Notes: generated from the letters alone by a model not told the origin. 64,000 nt of DNA from Psettodes erumei (GCA_016785225.1 JAFBJZ010000951.1:2002501-2066500), one strand, 5' to 3'. Positions 1 through 15,000 are shown, numbered from the stretch's first letter. Made by a program: numbers and translations.

Positions 1-1525
1 TGTTTCCTTTGATATTCGGACTAAATGACAGAAACCAATCAAACTCAAACAGTGGAGATTTCAGCAGATACACTGTATAGGACATATGTTACATGGACAG
101 ATATAAAATGTATTTATGAAATCTTGAATGTACTAACTTATTGATATTTATTTTTGTTTTTATAAAAGGAATAAATGTTATTTATTACTGTAAAGTGATA
201 TTTTAAAATGTGCCAAAGGTTTAAATCAAATAACTTTAATTTCCATAAACTTCCATCCTGTGTGCCCGTGAGTGTGCGCAATGCAAGCAAACAGGGACCA
301 ACTCTGAAAACATTGCTCTGTAGTGCCACTATTGGTCAAAACTCCACAGGGCACATTTAAAAGTTTCTCCTCACAGGAAAACTTTACTCAGTGTCTTAAC
401 ATTTACAATGTTCTACAGTTTAAGTGTCATTTGACTGCACTGTTTCCTGTTTTTTATCCTCTAAGATGAATTGCTTTGGAACTGAAACAAGATTTCCTCA
501 CTTTAAAAATCATATATACGACTTTATTTTTTATAAAGTATTCATGTTTAAATTGTCTCATTTAATTATTAATAAATACATTCTTACACAGTGTAGTGTA
601 TTCTGTAATGCGCACATAGGAATCAACATGTCTGTCCTTGGTAAATGAGTTTAGAAGAGAGAAGACAATTAGCTTCACTCAGAAAAAAATCTAGAATCTT
701 ATTACATAAACTTGACATTGATTAAAAACCAGCTGGGGGGCAAAGACCCATGACACCCAATGGTGGCAGAACTTTATCACTGTATTTGTCACTTTTTTGT
801 GTAAAACGGGGAGAGGAACAATAGAGCAGTAGAGCCGAAATCCAGTGAGTGAGGGGCAACACAAAGGATGAACAGAATCTGATGTTATCAAATGACGGTA
901 ACAGCCATTAAAGCCAGGAGAGAATAGAGTATCTATTTGCAGAATACATTATCTATAGTGTAAGAATAAAAGGAAGGCGGGGCAACAGCGAGGAATGAAA
1001 GGCAGATACATGAAAAGCCAGTGTTAAATGATCTTACAACATAAAGAAAACAAGATGGAAGAATGACCAATGATGTTAAGACTTAAAGTATGCTGTATAT
1101 TGGAAGAGAAGGGGAAGACAATGAAATGACAGTATGATTAAAAGTTGGAAATGTTCACAGAAGATGATGAAGGAGAACACGAGTAGAGAGGTCTTGCTTA
1201 ACTAATGTGTGTGGTCGATATCTGATCCATCCCCGGCTCTCTCACATTCCCAAGCCCTTCCTCTGCCTGTCTCCTGCACTGAGAGTGGTTCAACAACTAC
1301 AGGGCAAAAATGGGCTTCCCAAGCCCTTATCTTTATCTTTTACTGTATATGTGTGAGACATGTTGAAAAGACAGATCATACCCCAGTCAGACTCAGAGCT
1401 GTGATCAGACTCTTTCTGTTTGACAGATGGATTTTCACCAGTAGGCATGTTTAACTCAGCAGTTCTGCTCTGGGGGCGGAGTGAAGAAACCTGACATCAT
1501 GAAGAAGTTTATGTTCCTGAGCTTG

Positions 1526-1530
<5 letters not shown>

Positions 1531-1583
<53 letters not shown>
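1531..1583. repeat. Compound microsatellite (CT)n(AT)n
   Basis: About 13 CT units run directly into about 13 AT units. Compound dinucleotide arrays of this kind are usually length-polymorphic. No gene is nearby. Confidence 0.95.
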
Positions 1584-1586
<3 letters not shown>

Positions 1587-3539
1587 ATCTGCAGCCAGTA
1601 ACTTTGGCACTAAACCAGTTAGTCACAATATCAATATATTTTCATTCATTTCATTCAATCACATTTTTTTATTTTTTCAATATTTTTTTCAGAATCATTC
1701 AAAAAGCCCATATTTAACACCCACTGAGTCTAATGGCTACAATTAAACATGTTTCTAAGTTAATGGTGACAGTACCAAACTGTTCCTGGCCCCACTGGGG
1801 AAAAGATACACAGCAAGTTAGTTAGCTTTAGCTTCTGACAACAGAGGAAATCATTAGCACTCGCTGACAGTCAAAGGATAGTGTCATTAGTCCGATGAGT
1901 CTACTCCTCTTTTGTTCATGGTGTCAGAGGAGCTTGTAATAAAGGATTATGTTTCACTGGAGTGTAATACAACGCAAGTGCGAGTGGTTAAGGGGATGGT
2001 GCTAAACAGGTGCTAAACAATGGAAGAACTGTACACATTGACATATTGATATTACATTAAGACCATTAGGGGATCAGCTCATTAAAATTACAAAATCATA
2101 TATTTTACCTGTGTTCATGTCTAGCCATGATGGTACATTTGGATTAATTGGCCAAGGGTTTCATTCATGAGATTCTCAATCTCAATACGATGGAGGTGAA
2201 TAGAATTTTGCTCAAGATGCTCGCCACACTGAAAAACTATAAAAGAATTCAGCAGCACAACCTATTTCCAGAAGCAATATCCTATTGCTCTGGAAAATCC
2301 ACACACCTCAGGGTTAAGTTTTTATTTAAACTATTTAGCGTATCCAAGGTGCTGCTTCTAGAAAAAAAATCTGTTGAATTTTCTTAAGGCATCTTATGTG
2401 TGAGTTCACTTTAATTCCATTTTACATACAGAAATACAGTGATAGTGACTGGGCTCAGAGTGCTGCCAAACACAGGTGATATTTATAATATATATATTTT
2501 TATTTAACAATATTTATATGGATATAAATGGCTTTTCCATGTGGACTTTTTCCTATGTTACTGACTCAAATGACTTTTGTGGTAATTATTGAGGGTTAAG
2601 AGGGCACATGAAGTTCATTTCCCCATGATTTTCAAGCCAATCTGGTGACAGTGCTACTATAAGGAGAAAAGCCAGCTCCCTTTGCATCTCAGCGCCTGGG
2701 GTCATGATGGTTAACATCATAAGTTCTCTATGGTAGCTTAAATTCTCATCATTCAATGCAAATCAGTGAGCAGCTTGTTTACAAGAGGAAGCAATTGTGG
2801 GTAGAACCTTTTCTGCCACTATTGTGCCAGCTGGCGTGAGAAAAGATACAAATGATAACCTAAATGTAATCATGGTTAAATCAAATATGGTGTGGGTCTT
2901 CATGAGAGATTTGTCAAACAAAAAGAAGCTCTTTGTGCCGCTGCTCTGGAATCTGTCAGTGTGACTCAGGCTACATGACGAGGCAATTGTAAAGACAACC
3001 ACAGAAGGAGAAAGGAGAAGCATCACGGATGAAAACAACACGGCTACCAACTCAAGACATATGACGACAACACGACGCTGTTGCTGTCTCACCCTGTTTG
3101 TGAGATCAAAAGAAGCACCAAGATCTGTTATCTTCATGTATTCACAACTGATAAAAGTAGTGAGCTTTCATGAATCTTTTATCAGGGATCCTCTAAAACT
3201 TAAAAAGCCTGAAGGTCATGAATGAAAACATAAAAGTCGGGGAGAAGTTTAAGTATTTTGGCACCAAAGTTCTGCTACATTGAAATAGACAGTTAAAAGA
3301 CTAAAGAGCACTAGTATTTGTGTGATTTATGCAAGGAACAGCCCTTCAACTTGCTTAAGCCTGAGTGCCATAGTTAAAGAAACACTGCTGCGCTGTTTTC
3401 AGACTGGCCACAACACAAAGCAGAGGCAGCAGGGATTAGCATGGAGCTGTAACCGCACTGAACTGATCATCTTCAACTGGCCTATCGCCAAACCTCCAGT
3501 CTGGACCGCCAGCCACAGGCTCCCCACTCATCACTATTA

Positions 3540-3540
<1 letters not shown>

Positions 3541-3575
<35 letters not shown>

Positions 3576-3578
3576 ACA
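3541..3578. repeat. (CA)n microsatellite
   Basis: About 15 uninterrupted CA units, followed by an interrupted tail of four more units. Confidence 0.95.
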
Positions 3579-4937
3579 AACGTGTTATCAGTCATCACTG
3601 CAGTGAACTGCAGATGGAATATACACTGATTCAGCCAGTGGCCATGAGAGGGAGAGAGGGGACAGACAGCACCATGACCTCAGTGGTTAATGTGCTTTGC
3701 TTTAAACTTTTTATGTACTTACAGGGGCAAATGATAGCAGAGAAATAAAACACAAGAAGATCAAAGGAAAGGGAGCATCTGAGATATTTCTGTAATCGCT
3801 TTATTTATTTTTGTATACTTGACATATCCAAATCGTAACTCGAATAAGCCTGACCCACAAGCAGACCTTTGGTAGATGCGATATTTTAATGCATGACTGA
3901 TTAGTGGTGCAGGAGGAAGTGGCGAGGGGTGTGAATGTAACACAATCACCTATGTCTTAGTGCATGAGGTGTTAGCTCAGATGGTTAAATATTCAGATGA
4001 AACCTGAGAATGTGCGCTACAATGTTCTGCCTCTGCCTCACACCTGTGGTCCATCATACAGTGTGTATGTGTATGTGTATTCATACAAGCAAGTGCAAAT
4101 CTGTATTTGGAATTGGTGTGACAGATGAGAATCGTATTGTCAAAAATTTGCCATTTAACAATTTTTAAAGACTGCAAAATGCACGTGGAACTGCTATGTA
4201 ATAGTTAAAACCACTCTTAACAGTTTGATCTTTATTATTCACATGAGGTCAAAGTCAGAATAATGTAGTACTGTATATTGTTAGGGGATGGGAGGTGGAA
4301 ACTGTCTGCTCCAGTGTAACACAGTACATCAAGAGAATTGCTGAGAAAGGACAAGAGCCTATTTGAAAGAGACACTGCCAATGACACACATCAACACAAG
4401 CACAAAGATGTTTCATCTGACCCCCTTGACGCCAGCAGGGATTTATGTCAGAGGAAGGATGAAAACTGTATTGTTAATGTAAATAATATACTTTCTGCGC
4501 TATAGCCTGACAGATTACACGTAAATTAACTTTAATTTATATTGTGGTTGGGTCGGAACCTTTTAAATCCTTCAAATACATTAAACAACATCAAACGCAA
4601 AATTTAGAAAGCTGTAAAAATCAATTTTATGTATTTTTTTTGCAAAATAATTAAAACTTAAGGCCTTTCATCGTGTTATTTGTTCCATCTGAAAAGGCCC
4701 TGTGTCGCTTAACATAAGAAAACATGTATTTGGGAGTTACATGACAACATACTACAGCTGTTCCCAAAGGGGATCTAAAGGCTATAAATGTTACAAAATG
4801 TACATAGCATACATTCATACTTCAATACATCAGCGTACATTCCTCTCATCGTTTACACATATGGCTCTAAAGCACCTCTGCTATGCTGAGGTACCGAGTG
4901 GAACTGCTCTAATCTCCTTTGTAAACACAGTAGTGAA

Positions 4938-4966
4938 GTGTGTGTGTGTGTGTGTGTGTGCGTGTA
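4938..4966. repeat. (GT)n microsatellite
   Basis: About 11 GT units with a short interrupted tail. It sits just before a pyrimidine-rich stretch at about 5030-5210. Confidence 0.9.
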
Positions 4967-7897
4967 TGTCAAAGACCCCAGGAGGCAAACCAGACCCCAA
5001 CTCACCATTCATCCTCCCCTCATGAGAAAAAGGCAGACCTCTTTTTATCCCTTTCTCACTCCTCCCTATCCCTCCATCCTTCTTGTGTCTTTCACCACCT
5101 TCCACATCTCTACATACCCGCCCACCTTTTCCCTCGACCCCGTGTCCCTGTAAGTCTCTTGCGCTCTTCCTTCTGTTTCCTTGTTCTTTTCGACCCCCTG
5201 TGAATGAATGCAGGACACGGCTTGCTGTCTGCAGCCTCCTAACCCTAACCCTCTGTGTGTGTAAATCCACATGTACTCCTGTATTCCCTGGTGTCAAAAT
5301 GGAGGAACCTCTCACTTCCTCCATAAACACCTCGGTGGTATGCAGAGGATCTGTTGCAGGAGCTTCTGGCTCCTTCGTGCTCTGTGACTGCAGTTATACC
5401 TTGTGAATAAAAAAACATTCAAAAAAAGGTCTGAAAAAACAGAAAAGTTCTTGGCTCATCATTAAAAGAAAACAAGACTAATAAAGAATCTCACTTAAAT
5501 TTCACCAAATTCTGAGACACGTCATGCTGGTTTCACTCAATACATGAGAGCCAACATGAGGGCCTGCCAACAACTGACATAACACCGAACCATGTGTGTA
5601 TTACTGCTCATGAGGATGCTAAAACAATATAGGCTTCCCAACCATGTAAGCAAGAATTCCTCTGTGATAGCTGCCGCATTGTGTTTCCTCCTCTTTGACC
5701 TTCAAGATAAATTTCTCTGCATGAAATCTAAAGGATAGGGATGGTTTTAAGTTGGAAAAAAAGATTCACATCTCAATGAAATCTAAATATTTAAGCTAAG
5801 TTTCACTGCGTATGGTCATGTTCAGATAAAAGAAACAAGAGATGTTGCAGAGGGAGATTTTTTTTAAGGTGATGTAGAAAGGGTTGTGTAAAGAGTATGA
5901 GCCATATCCAGATCCAGACTCGCAACAATGAAATGAGATGTCTCGATCAGCCCACTGAGTACTAGTGAGTAAAGTGAGTGAAAATGAGGAAATGCATATA
6001 TTCTGTCTAAAAACACACCAAGTACTCGTGTAAAGCAACAAATTACACCGAGCAGCAGCCAATTATATGCACTGGAAAAAAGAAGATTGCCACCAAGTAT
6101 TACCGTTATTATGTCCTGATCAAATCCAAACATTATTGTGTAAGATCCCAAAAATACCTATACAAGTATTTATAGGCCTCAGATCCCCAAACAGACATCT
6201 GTTTCCCGCCTGAGGTGAATGGACCCTGAAATGAATCCTACTAAGCCAGAAAATGACTCACAGAGCAAAAGCAGGGAGCAAACAGTTCAAACCTCTGACT
6301 CACAGCCCTCTTATAACCCCTCCATAACCTTTCATAATCTACAATGACCTTCTTATGACCCCTTGTAGTGCCTTAATAACCCCCATGCAGACCTGAGTGA
6401 GCAGAGACAGAACTGATGGAAATGTGATATCTCATGCTCAGCTGCCCTGTTATTCACTCAGACACATCATCTACCTCTGACAAAAATCCTCAAGCAAGTA
6501 TGCTCTTCTTGAAAAGATGCAAGCATGTTAACAACAATCCATCATATACATATGCACACACAGGCACACAGACACAGTGGCTGATGTCAAACCATTGTAA
6601 GTTTGAAGCCTACTTTTCACTGGTATGTGACAAAATGTTAGAAAGAAGATGGGGGATAGTAACATGACATGTTTATTTGCCCTTTGGTTCATTTAAGTTA
6701 AGCCATATGGTGGAAAGTGTGCTATGCCACTGTGAAGTAGACACATCTTTAAAAAGAGATTACTAGAACAGGAAATAAAATGCTGACCTTGGTAATGTTC
6801 CTACCATGTTTTAATCTTCGAGGAACACAGAACAATAGTGACGTTTAATGGACGGCTGGAAAACCAATATCCCTACCGCAGGCTGTTTTAGGTCAAATAT
6901 AGAGCTAATAACTTTAATTCTTACAGCCCTTTTTCATCCAAATGTCCTGCATTCTCGAAAAGACACTTAATCTCACTTGATATCTAAGGTGTGCAAAACT
7001 GCAGCAGATACAAATCTGCAAATGTGTTTACACATTCCCCCTTTTTCTTGGCTAACACAATAACAATAACCTAATAGAGTCTTGTCATCACACTGACAGG
7101 CTCATGATCTTGTAAAAATCAATAACAGTCTCATACATGTCCACCGACTTCATGAAAGTGTAATGCTAAATTTGCTGAGTAAAAACAACTGAAACCTGTT
7201 TTGTGTTTTTAAACATGCTTGTTTTTAGTACAGGTAGAGCAAATAAGGTCACCTCTTATGTATCTATTTCTTTAAAAATATCTAGATTAACAATGAATAT
7301 GAGAGTTGAACATTTTTAGCCTGTTTTGCATACACCACACTTAATTATTTTATTATCTTTTATGTTTGTTTAACCTGGAGGTGGACCTTTGGGGACAATT
7401 AAGTTAAAGTTGAAGCTGAGGACATATGCAGTAATTTTCCTTTGCATTGAAATCAGCTTTATAATAAGAGCAAACCACAAACCATAAGTACATTCAAATT
7501 ACTTTTCCAGCTGGAGTTTGACTGTGGCATCACTGTGGGACACACTTTCTGTCTTGTTTCCTGTGTAAATCTGTGGTGGATCTTCCATACTGTGGACTCG
7601 GTGGATACATTGTCCTGACCCAAAAGAATAACATCTGATAAACTGTTATGTTTCATGCCTTCATGCTGAATTATGAGCAAGCTGAAATGGAAAAACCTGC
7701 TGCGTGTAAACCGCTCACTCAGTGAATCTATTATTCAACGAAAGATAGCATGATTACAGCACTTCACACTGAGGCTGAACACACAGGAAACTGTCAACAT
7801 GTGCTGAAGTCACACAGGAAGCTGCCATAATGTCAACAAAGCCCACTGTCATCAAAGGATCCCTAACAAGATGGAGGCTATAACCTGACATACATCA

Positions 7898-7923
7898 GGG
7901 GCAGTGGGGGGAGGAGGGGGGGG
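7898..7923 (+). other. G-rich run with quadruplex potential
   Basis: Runs of 4, 6 and 8 guanines are separated by short spacers (CAGT and AGGA) on the plus strand. The 8-G run can supply two tracts, which satisfies the usual four-tract quadruplex pattern. Intergenic, function unknown. Confidence 0.5.
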
Positions 7924-10900
7924 TCCATGGAGTAAACTGTCAAACACACACACTTGTGATGACAGAAGTAGACACTTTATGCTTTAGTCTGCAGAAAACT
8001 ATGAGGAAGGTTGCTTACTCTGTCCAGTTTTTATATAGCAGAGACTTGTTGGCAAGAGCCATGCTGAAAAGATACTACACAAATCTGTATCTGGCTTTAT
8101 GTCTGCACAAATCTGTCTAAGTACTAATTTTCCTCATTTCAAATCAGGGAAGGCAAGCAGACGCTGACCATTCTCCTGCACACAAATAAACTGAGCTTAA
8201 GCAAGACTGCTGCTGTGAATCCTGCACAAACCACGTGACCAGTCAACTCAAACATGCACTTTGCAAAGAGAAGAGCAAATGCTGCACATAGTAGCCCATG
8301 TATCTGACAGCCGCAGAAGTACGCATTATTAATTCTGGGATTGTTTGTGCTATTGTTGCTAATGACTGCACTCAGCTCAAGTCAAAATGTCAACAACTGT
8401 CTGTCCTGCGAAACAAGATTCATAGACGGTTAAGTTTTTCAAATCTGAACCTTATTACGACAGTTGCGTCACGTCTGTCCACGTTTGCCTCGCAGCCGTA
8501 GCAGAAGTTGATTTGTCTAAATCTGGACACAATTAGCTGCTGGAACTGAAACCCAGAATGCCAGAGCCAGTCATCATGTAGGTCTAAGGAAGATGGATTT
8601 CAGCTACACAGTGGTGTTTTGACAGGTAGCTGGGAGAGAGAAAATAGGACAGTATGAAATTGTGAGACAGAGTTCCCTGTCTCTCTTTATCTTCCCCTTC
8701 CCCACATCTGTAGAACAGATTATTCTGGTGGCGGATGGGTGAGATTAACCCCTAATAAGACTCCACATTAGCACTGTGCTGCTCTACTGTGTCTGTCTGT
8801 CTCTGATATGACCGATTAGCTGCTGAAAGCCTTGTGATACACGACCAAGCAACAGCGCACACTTTCCCCAGGTCACAGAGCAGGGAAGATAACCTTTGAA
8901 TTTTAGCTTTGTTTTCCCATCTTGGGTTTTTCCCTTGGCACCCGAGCCTCATGTGCACGCCACACATACACAACATCACGCACCCTCCTCCTTACATCTC
9001 TATTCTATTAGAGGCCCCCCAGGAGAGTAACACACACAGTCCCTGGAAGAGTCAAGCCTTTGCCCTCGACAGGGTCATATTGACTTCCCTTGTGTGAGAG
9101 CAGTAACATACATGTTATTAAGAATTCAGGGTTCGTGTCTTTGAATGCAGTGATCCGTGAAAAAGGAAGTCCACATAGGCAAACTGCCACAGACAACACA
9201 GGAGGACACACGCACGCACACACAAACGTAATAACCGCATAACATGTGAAGAAGCGTGGAAACAGGCAAAACACAAATACAAACACAAGTCTCTGCAGAA
9301 ATAAGCACACATTCCTGTATGAGGAGTCACATACATATTTGGGCCACCATGTACATGACTCAGGGGGTACAAAGACACACAATTCATGACATTCATTTTC
9401 TCACACATGCAAAGACACATAGACAGAGTCTTAGGTCTTGTACAATGAGTTTTATGGATGCCACCTGTCCATGTGGGATCTGATAAACACACCAAGGTCT
9501 GTCTTGTTTAGTTAAATGAAGTCTCTGTGAGCTGTTAACACATGGCACTGGCCTTTTTCCTCTCTTTCACTTCCTGCACAGCCCGTCCACGCTCCTCCAG
9601 CACCCCACCCAACACACACACACACAGGGTCCAGGGTTGCCTCTGCTAGTGGTGGAAGTTATCCATCACATTTTCATTCCCTCTCTCCATGGAGCCCCTC
9701 ACAATCACCTCATCTCTCCTCATCACATCTGCCAAAAACCTTTCTCTCACGCTCGCAACACTGACGGTTTTCAAATGTTCCCTCTGTGAAAACTTCCTAG
9801 ACTTTACTGTATTGACATGATGTGGAGTTTTTCAGGTTTGGCCATCACCCCAAATCCCCGGGTGACAATTAGACCTTGCTTGAAACCCTTTCAAAAAGGA
9901 AATGCTTCACTGGTAGACATACTGCAGATCTAGGGTGGTCAGTTTCAAGAGGTACTTTAGGGATCGCAGCAAATGATTGTTTTCATTACCGATTTTTCTG
10001 CAGTTTGTCATTAATTGTTCAATGTCCGATGATACAAAATAGAGAAAAAATAGCAAAGCCCCTCATTGGTTAGAACAAGTAAATGTTTGGCATTTTCACT
10101 TGGAAAATGAGTCATAATAGTTAATGATTCATTTCTGCAAATTACATTTACAAATTGATGAATGAATTGATTAATCATTTGAGCACTAAAATCATGTATT
10201 TTACTATTCTGTTCCATAAACTAGACATAATTCTACATCACTTGTTCCAAATTTGGCTGGTAATTTTCCCACTATATTTCACAAAATATACAAATCCTTG
10301 GCCAGACAGAAAATATGAGAAACTAATTCACAGCAGCTGCAGGGAGAGCTCCATGTTGTTGCATCAAATCATGTATGTGTGTTTTTTCAAAGCTAACACC
10401 AAACTAAATTAAAATTATATTATTGCTCAATGTTAAGTGTTAGGGTTAAAGTGCAATAAGAGAACTGGAAAAAAGATGCACCTCAGTGAAATTAGGAATC
10501 AACATCACATCATATGGGTCTCTGAGACCCAAGTCTCATTAGACAGTTTACAAACACTGGATCAGCCAGTGTTCAGTGCCGCTATTAGGAAGAGTTAAAG
10601 TCTCCTCTTTTTGTTTTTTCAAAAACAAACTTGCAGTTTTAATTGTATCCAGAATGCCACAAGATATCTGGTCCAAAACCTCTGGATTGGACGGATACAT
10701 ATAGATGTAACAGAGAAAAAAATTACAAGGACTGAAGGCCAGTCATGCAGAGCTCATTGAAAACAGGTAAAAGAAGCAATGTTGAGAATGTTGACAATGA
10801 GTGAAGAAATCATTGTGGAGGGACATGGTCCACTTCCGCTGTTTGTGTCCTCATTGCCAACTTTGCATCCGGCCAAATGATTTGCAATAAATGCTCGTGC

Positions 10901-11741
10901 CAGGAATGCAGAAAGCAATCATTCCTAAAATAAACGCTTCATTTACTAATGAGCCAGTCAGTCTTATGGGTTTTGGCCGATATGTGGAACTTTAACGCTC
11001 TAACGTGCTCATTAAAAACACGACAAACCAGCCTGACACAAATGGAAACTATGTCTGTACTAGTCTGTACAAATATCTAACTTTTTAAAGTTTTGATTAT
11101 TATTTGATAATTATATTATGAAGACTGGATTGACCATCTATAGGAAGCAATACTTTCTTTCTTACAATGTCTATTAATGTATGGGTTTGTAGTAAAGTAA
11201 ATGTATATGCTGCAGGTGTGTTGTATTGACTTAATGTGTTTTAGTCCTTACATCTCTTTGACTAACCTTCAAAAACTGCTGATATTGGTCATAATATTGC
11301 AATCAAGTAAACAAGAAACAGCCAACAGAAGCAACTAAAAGCTCATATGTTTGTAAGAGTTCCCAGAGGAAAAAGTGATTCTCTTTTTATATGTTAACAG
11401 AACGGTTTATTTAGATTCATCCGTGTGTGGGGTTTTTTTTGATCACATGCGAAGCTGAATAGTGAGTTTGAGCAGCAAGCAGTGTGTGCTGCCCTCTAGT
11501 GGCTTCAATACAACCACTGAGGAAGGACTGGTGTTGCAGAGCAGCCACAAACACAAACCAAGAAAAGCTTTACAAACAACACACTGGCTAAACCTTCAAA
11601 ACTATTTATTTTGGTCTCCTGGTATGGAATACAAAAATTCTACAATAAAAAAATTGTGAGAGATGTCTCGGCCCTGGTGTCTTATTTGTCATATTTTCAA
11701 CCACTTTAAACAACAGAAATCGGAGGATTATTTTGCATGTG

Positions 11742-12096
11742 TTTATTAATAACTACAACAACAAAAACAGAAAAGCGTTGATAGAGAATGACACAAAACA
11801 CACTAATCTGGAGTTTGTTAATACCAGATAACTAAACAGACATCCATCGAAACTTGATTCAACGACCTTGTATTTACAACGTATCTGTGGTGACAAAAAA
11901 CACACTGCTGATGTAATTTTGTTTATCTAAGGTTAAATATTGTATAATACATTTCCAAAAACTTGTTAAGAACACATGAATAAAAATCTAATTAAGTAGA
12001 TGGTTTCTTCTTTTGATGATGAAATCACAAATGACATGGGAGAAATCCACCACACTGCCGTAGTCCAAGAAGTGGCCTCCATCTAACCGTCTCCCT
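11742..12096 (-). other. ndc80: ndc80 3' UTR with poly(A) signal
   Basis: On the minus strand the sequence after the ndc80 stop codon runs about 350 nt to a canonical AATAAA at 11747-11742. A T/G-rich stretch follows it (about 11710-11725 on the plus strand, read as its complement), as expected for a cleavage site. The UTR contains no further coding potential. The signal itself is seen; its use is inferred. Confidence 0.6.
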
Positions 12097-15000
12097 TTAC
12101 AAATAGTTTGCCTTGGACTTGAAGCTCTTCAGTGTCTCCTGCATCTTCTGTATTGCAGCCACGTCCTCTTCAACGGCCTTAGAGCAGACACGCTGCACTC
12201 TGCCGTGCAGGTCCTCCAGGCACTTCTGTAGCACACAATCCACAATTCACCCTCAGTGAGGAAAGTAGCAGGGCTACGAGCTGAGAACGGCCTGGCCACG
12301 GTGACAGCGATCAGCCACAACATTCAACCCAATTTACTGGTTTGAATGTTGTGGCTGATCAATGTGCTTTTGAATTAGGTGAGCCACGTGGCCATGGAAG
12401 GCAACTGAAACTTCATTAGCGTCAAATCACATTTCTGAACAGACCAAGGATATAGACCAGTTAACCACAATATTAAAACCACAACTGGGTTCATTGTTGG
12501 TGTACTGGTGTATATAACCCTTTAATAGATTAGAATATGAATACAAGTATATAGATTTAGATTTTAGCCTCATCCTTTGTGTGTGGGTGTGAGTGTGGAT
12601 GCCTGCTCCATGTAAATTTAAGCAGATTTTCTGTGATCAAGATTTTCCATGTAGTAGCCGAGGCGAACGCATGCGGCGGGAACGTTACCTCTGTAATCGA
12701 CAGGTGGTTGGCAGCTGTGGTAAATACAGACGCCAGGTTGTTGGCTACCGTTCGCCTCTCCTCGTTAGTCTCCTGCAGCACCAGGTGGTACCTGGAGAAC
12801 AGAGGACAATGGGACCTTTAGTCTGAAACCAGAAACTAAGACGGACAGAAACAGAGACCCCAAGAACAATAAAGCTCACACACCAGGACCCATTTAGAAA
12901 TATGTGAATAAATGAGACAGGCCGATTTGATTTTGCCATTTGTTGGTGCTTTAGCCACCACCAGCATGAAGTTGTAATCCCTATGACAACCACATCACTG
13001 ATAAATACGTGGACTGGTGGTCACTTACTGCTGCTGTGCTGCCTTCAGCTGTTGCACTGCTTCATCGTAGCCATAGTTTACTTTCTTCTCCAGGAGTTTA
13101 CGGTGGTTTTCCACTGACTCCATCTCCGCTGCCCATTCCTGCTCCTCCTTGACCAGCTCCTATGCAGACACCAACATAAAGGAAACTGCAGTTGGTATCT
13201 GTTTGAAGCAGCTGTGCACTTTGTTTTAATTCGCTCCTGTCTCCGTGTCACTTATGAACACACACAGTTCAGTGCAGTGCTGACGTTGTCGATACAAACT
13301 GCATGGTGTTCTTTACGGAGCAGATAGATCATTTCTTGCAAATATATATTGGGACGTTTTCCATTTTCAAAGATCACAGTTCCTTTAAAAGCTCTGATGG
13401 TTGATACCCCGAGTTCCACTGAGTGAGTGTCACTTGTCGTTTTCTTTGTGGTCAAAGTTACAGATTACATCAGCAAAGATGATCTACCGAGGTACACAAA
13501 TCATCTCTCTCTTGTGATGGGCATCTACACATTGTACAGTTATTTGGTTTAATTGATGACTGACTGCTACAAGTGTCTATAGCAATGCAAATGGTGTGAC
13601 TATACAAAGAACAGGTGGATGGACACAAATACAACATTCTGACCATCATGAAGCAGAAGACAGATTATACCTGCATGTCAGAATCCAACCGCCCATCCAG
13701 CTTTCGAATCTGCTCTCTTAGCTGCTTCAGATCGTTGGACTTGTCCAAGATGTTCGAATTCACCTTGAAGATGCAACAAGGACACACAACCATCAGACTT
13801 AATCATGGCTCTTGGTGCTCAGTAAAATATTTCTGGACACAAATACAACAGTTTTGTTACCTGTTCACAGGACTCTTCCAGACTGAGGTTCATGTTGGCT
13901 AATCGACTGTTCTCCTCCTCCACGTCACTGATCAGCTTTCTCAGGAGCATCTACACCACACAGTAAAAATCACACAATACCACAATCTACTGTCACACAC
14001 GCACAATAAAACAACAGATTTTCAATGGTCTATGATGGAGTTAATGCCATGTATGCCCAAAGCCACAAATATGCAGCCAGTATTGTTCATGCTGACCTGA
14101 GCTAAAACATGAAAGTCTGCTCTTATACTGATTCAAATAGCTGTGTACCTGTATCTGTGTTTTATGTTGAACCATGTTGTTGGGTCCACATTCAAAAGGC
14201 CTGATCTCAAAGTCGTGACCACAGGCGTTCTCTGCAGACAGTGGTATCAGCTTCAGTTTACGTGCCAGCTTGTGGTACTCCGCCAGCTTCAGCTCCGCCT
14301 GGAGTTGAGGGAAATGAGCAGCAAAGGAACCAGTAAAACCACAGGTCAAAATATGTGCCGGTACATGCAAAACATATGACACGATGCCCATCTATACTGA
14401 CTGTAAACCAAGTTAGCACAGATACACACTATCATAATTTCCTGAACTGAAAAAAATGTAGGAATTTCCATTTAAATATCCATCCACCATCCATGGTATT
14501 TAGAAAGGCTGACACTAAGAAAGAGACTAGATAATGTCAGAAAATGATATGTGTGACACGTGCCCCCAAATGGTTCCATGCCTGCTCCTCTTTGTTCACA
14601 TGCTTCATGTACAGTGCATACGATACCTTCTCTTTCACTTTGGCCAGAGCGATCTCTTCATTCCACTTGTGCTGTTCGGCGTCTTCGAGAGACTTGCTGA
14701 GACTGGTGATGGTCTGCTGCAGTTCTCTCTTCTCTCTGTTGATCCTCTCCACATCCGCTGGAGTAAACTTCTGGTTCTGCAGGAGGCGCTGCAGTTCATC
14801 CCGCTCATGTTTTAGAGAATCCAGGTGACCGACTGCAAAGTGACAGAGGAGAAACATGATGCGTAGGAAATCACATTCAACTCTCAGTTCTGAGCGAAAG
14901 GAACTATGTTGGTACAGAATGATTGCTGAAACTAAATGTTTGCACTCTGCACTGTTGGCAGTTTTAAAACACTGTAAAGTATGTCCTCTGGTGGCTTATA

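Larger units (their letters stand above)
1..11735. other. Intergenic region, no gene recognised
   Basis: I found no exon with homology I recognise and no run of open frames joined by good splice sites on either strand. The open frames present are short (under 130 codons), use no convincing codon bias and match no family I know. The sequence is AT-rich with several microsatellites (listed separately), a G-rich run near 7900, and pyrimidine-rich DNA at about 5030-5210. It lies downstream of the ndc80 3' end. Distal parts could belong to introns or UTRs of a neighbouring gene outside the window, which cannot be decided from sequence alone. Confidence 0.6.

Noticed and set aside
2763..3137. Minus-strand open frame of 124 codons with a hydrophobic stretch
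   Set aside because: No recognised family, no neighbouring exons with matching phase, AT-rich surroundings; it is within the length expected by chance.
5238..5252. Telomere-like CCTAACCCTAACCCT
   Set aside because: Only about two and a half repeat units; too short to suggest a fusion point or interstitial telomere.
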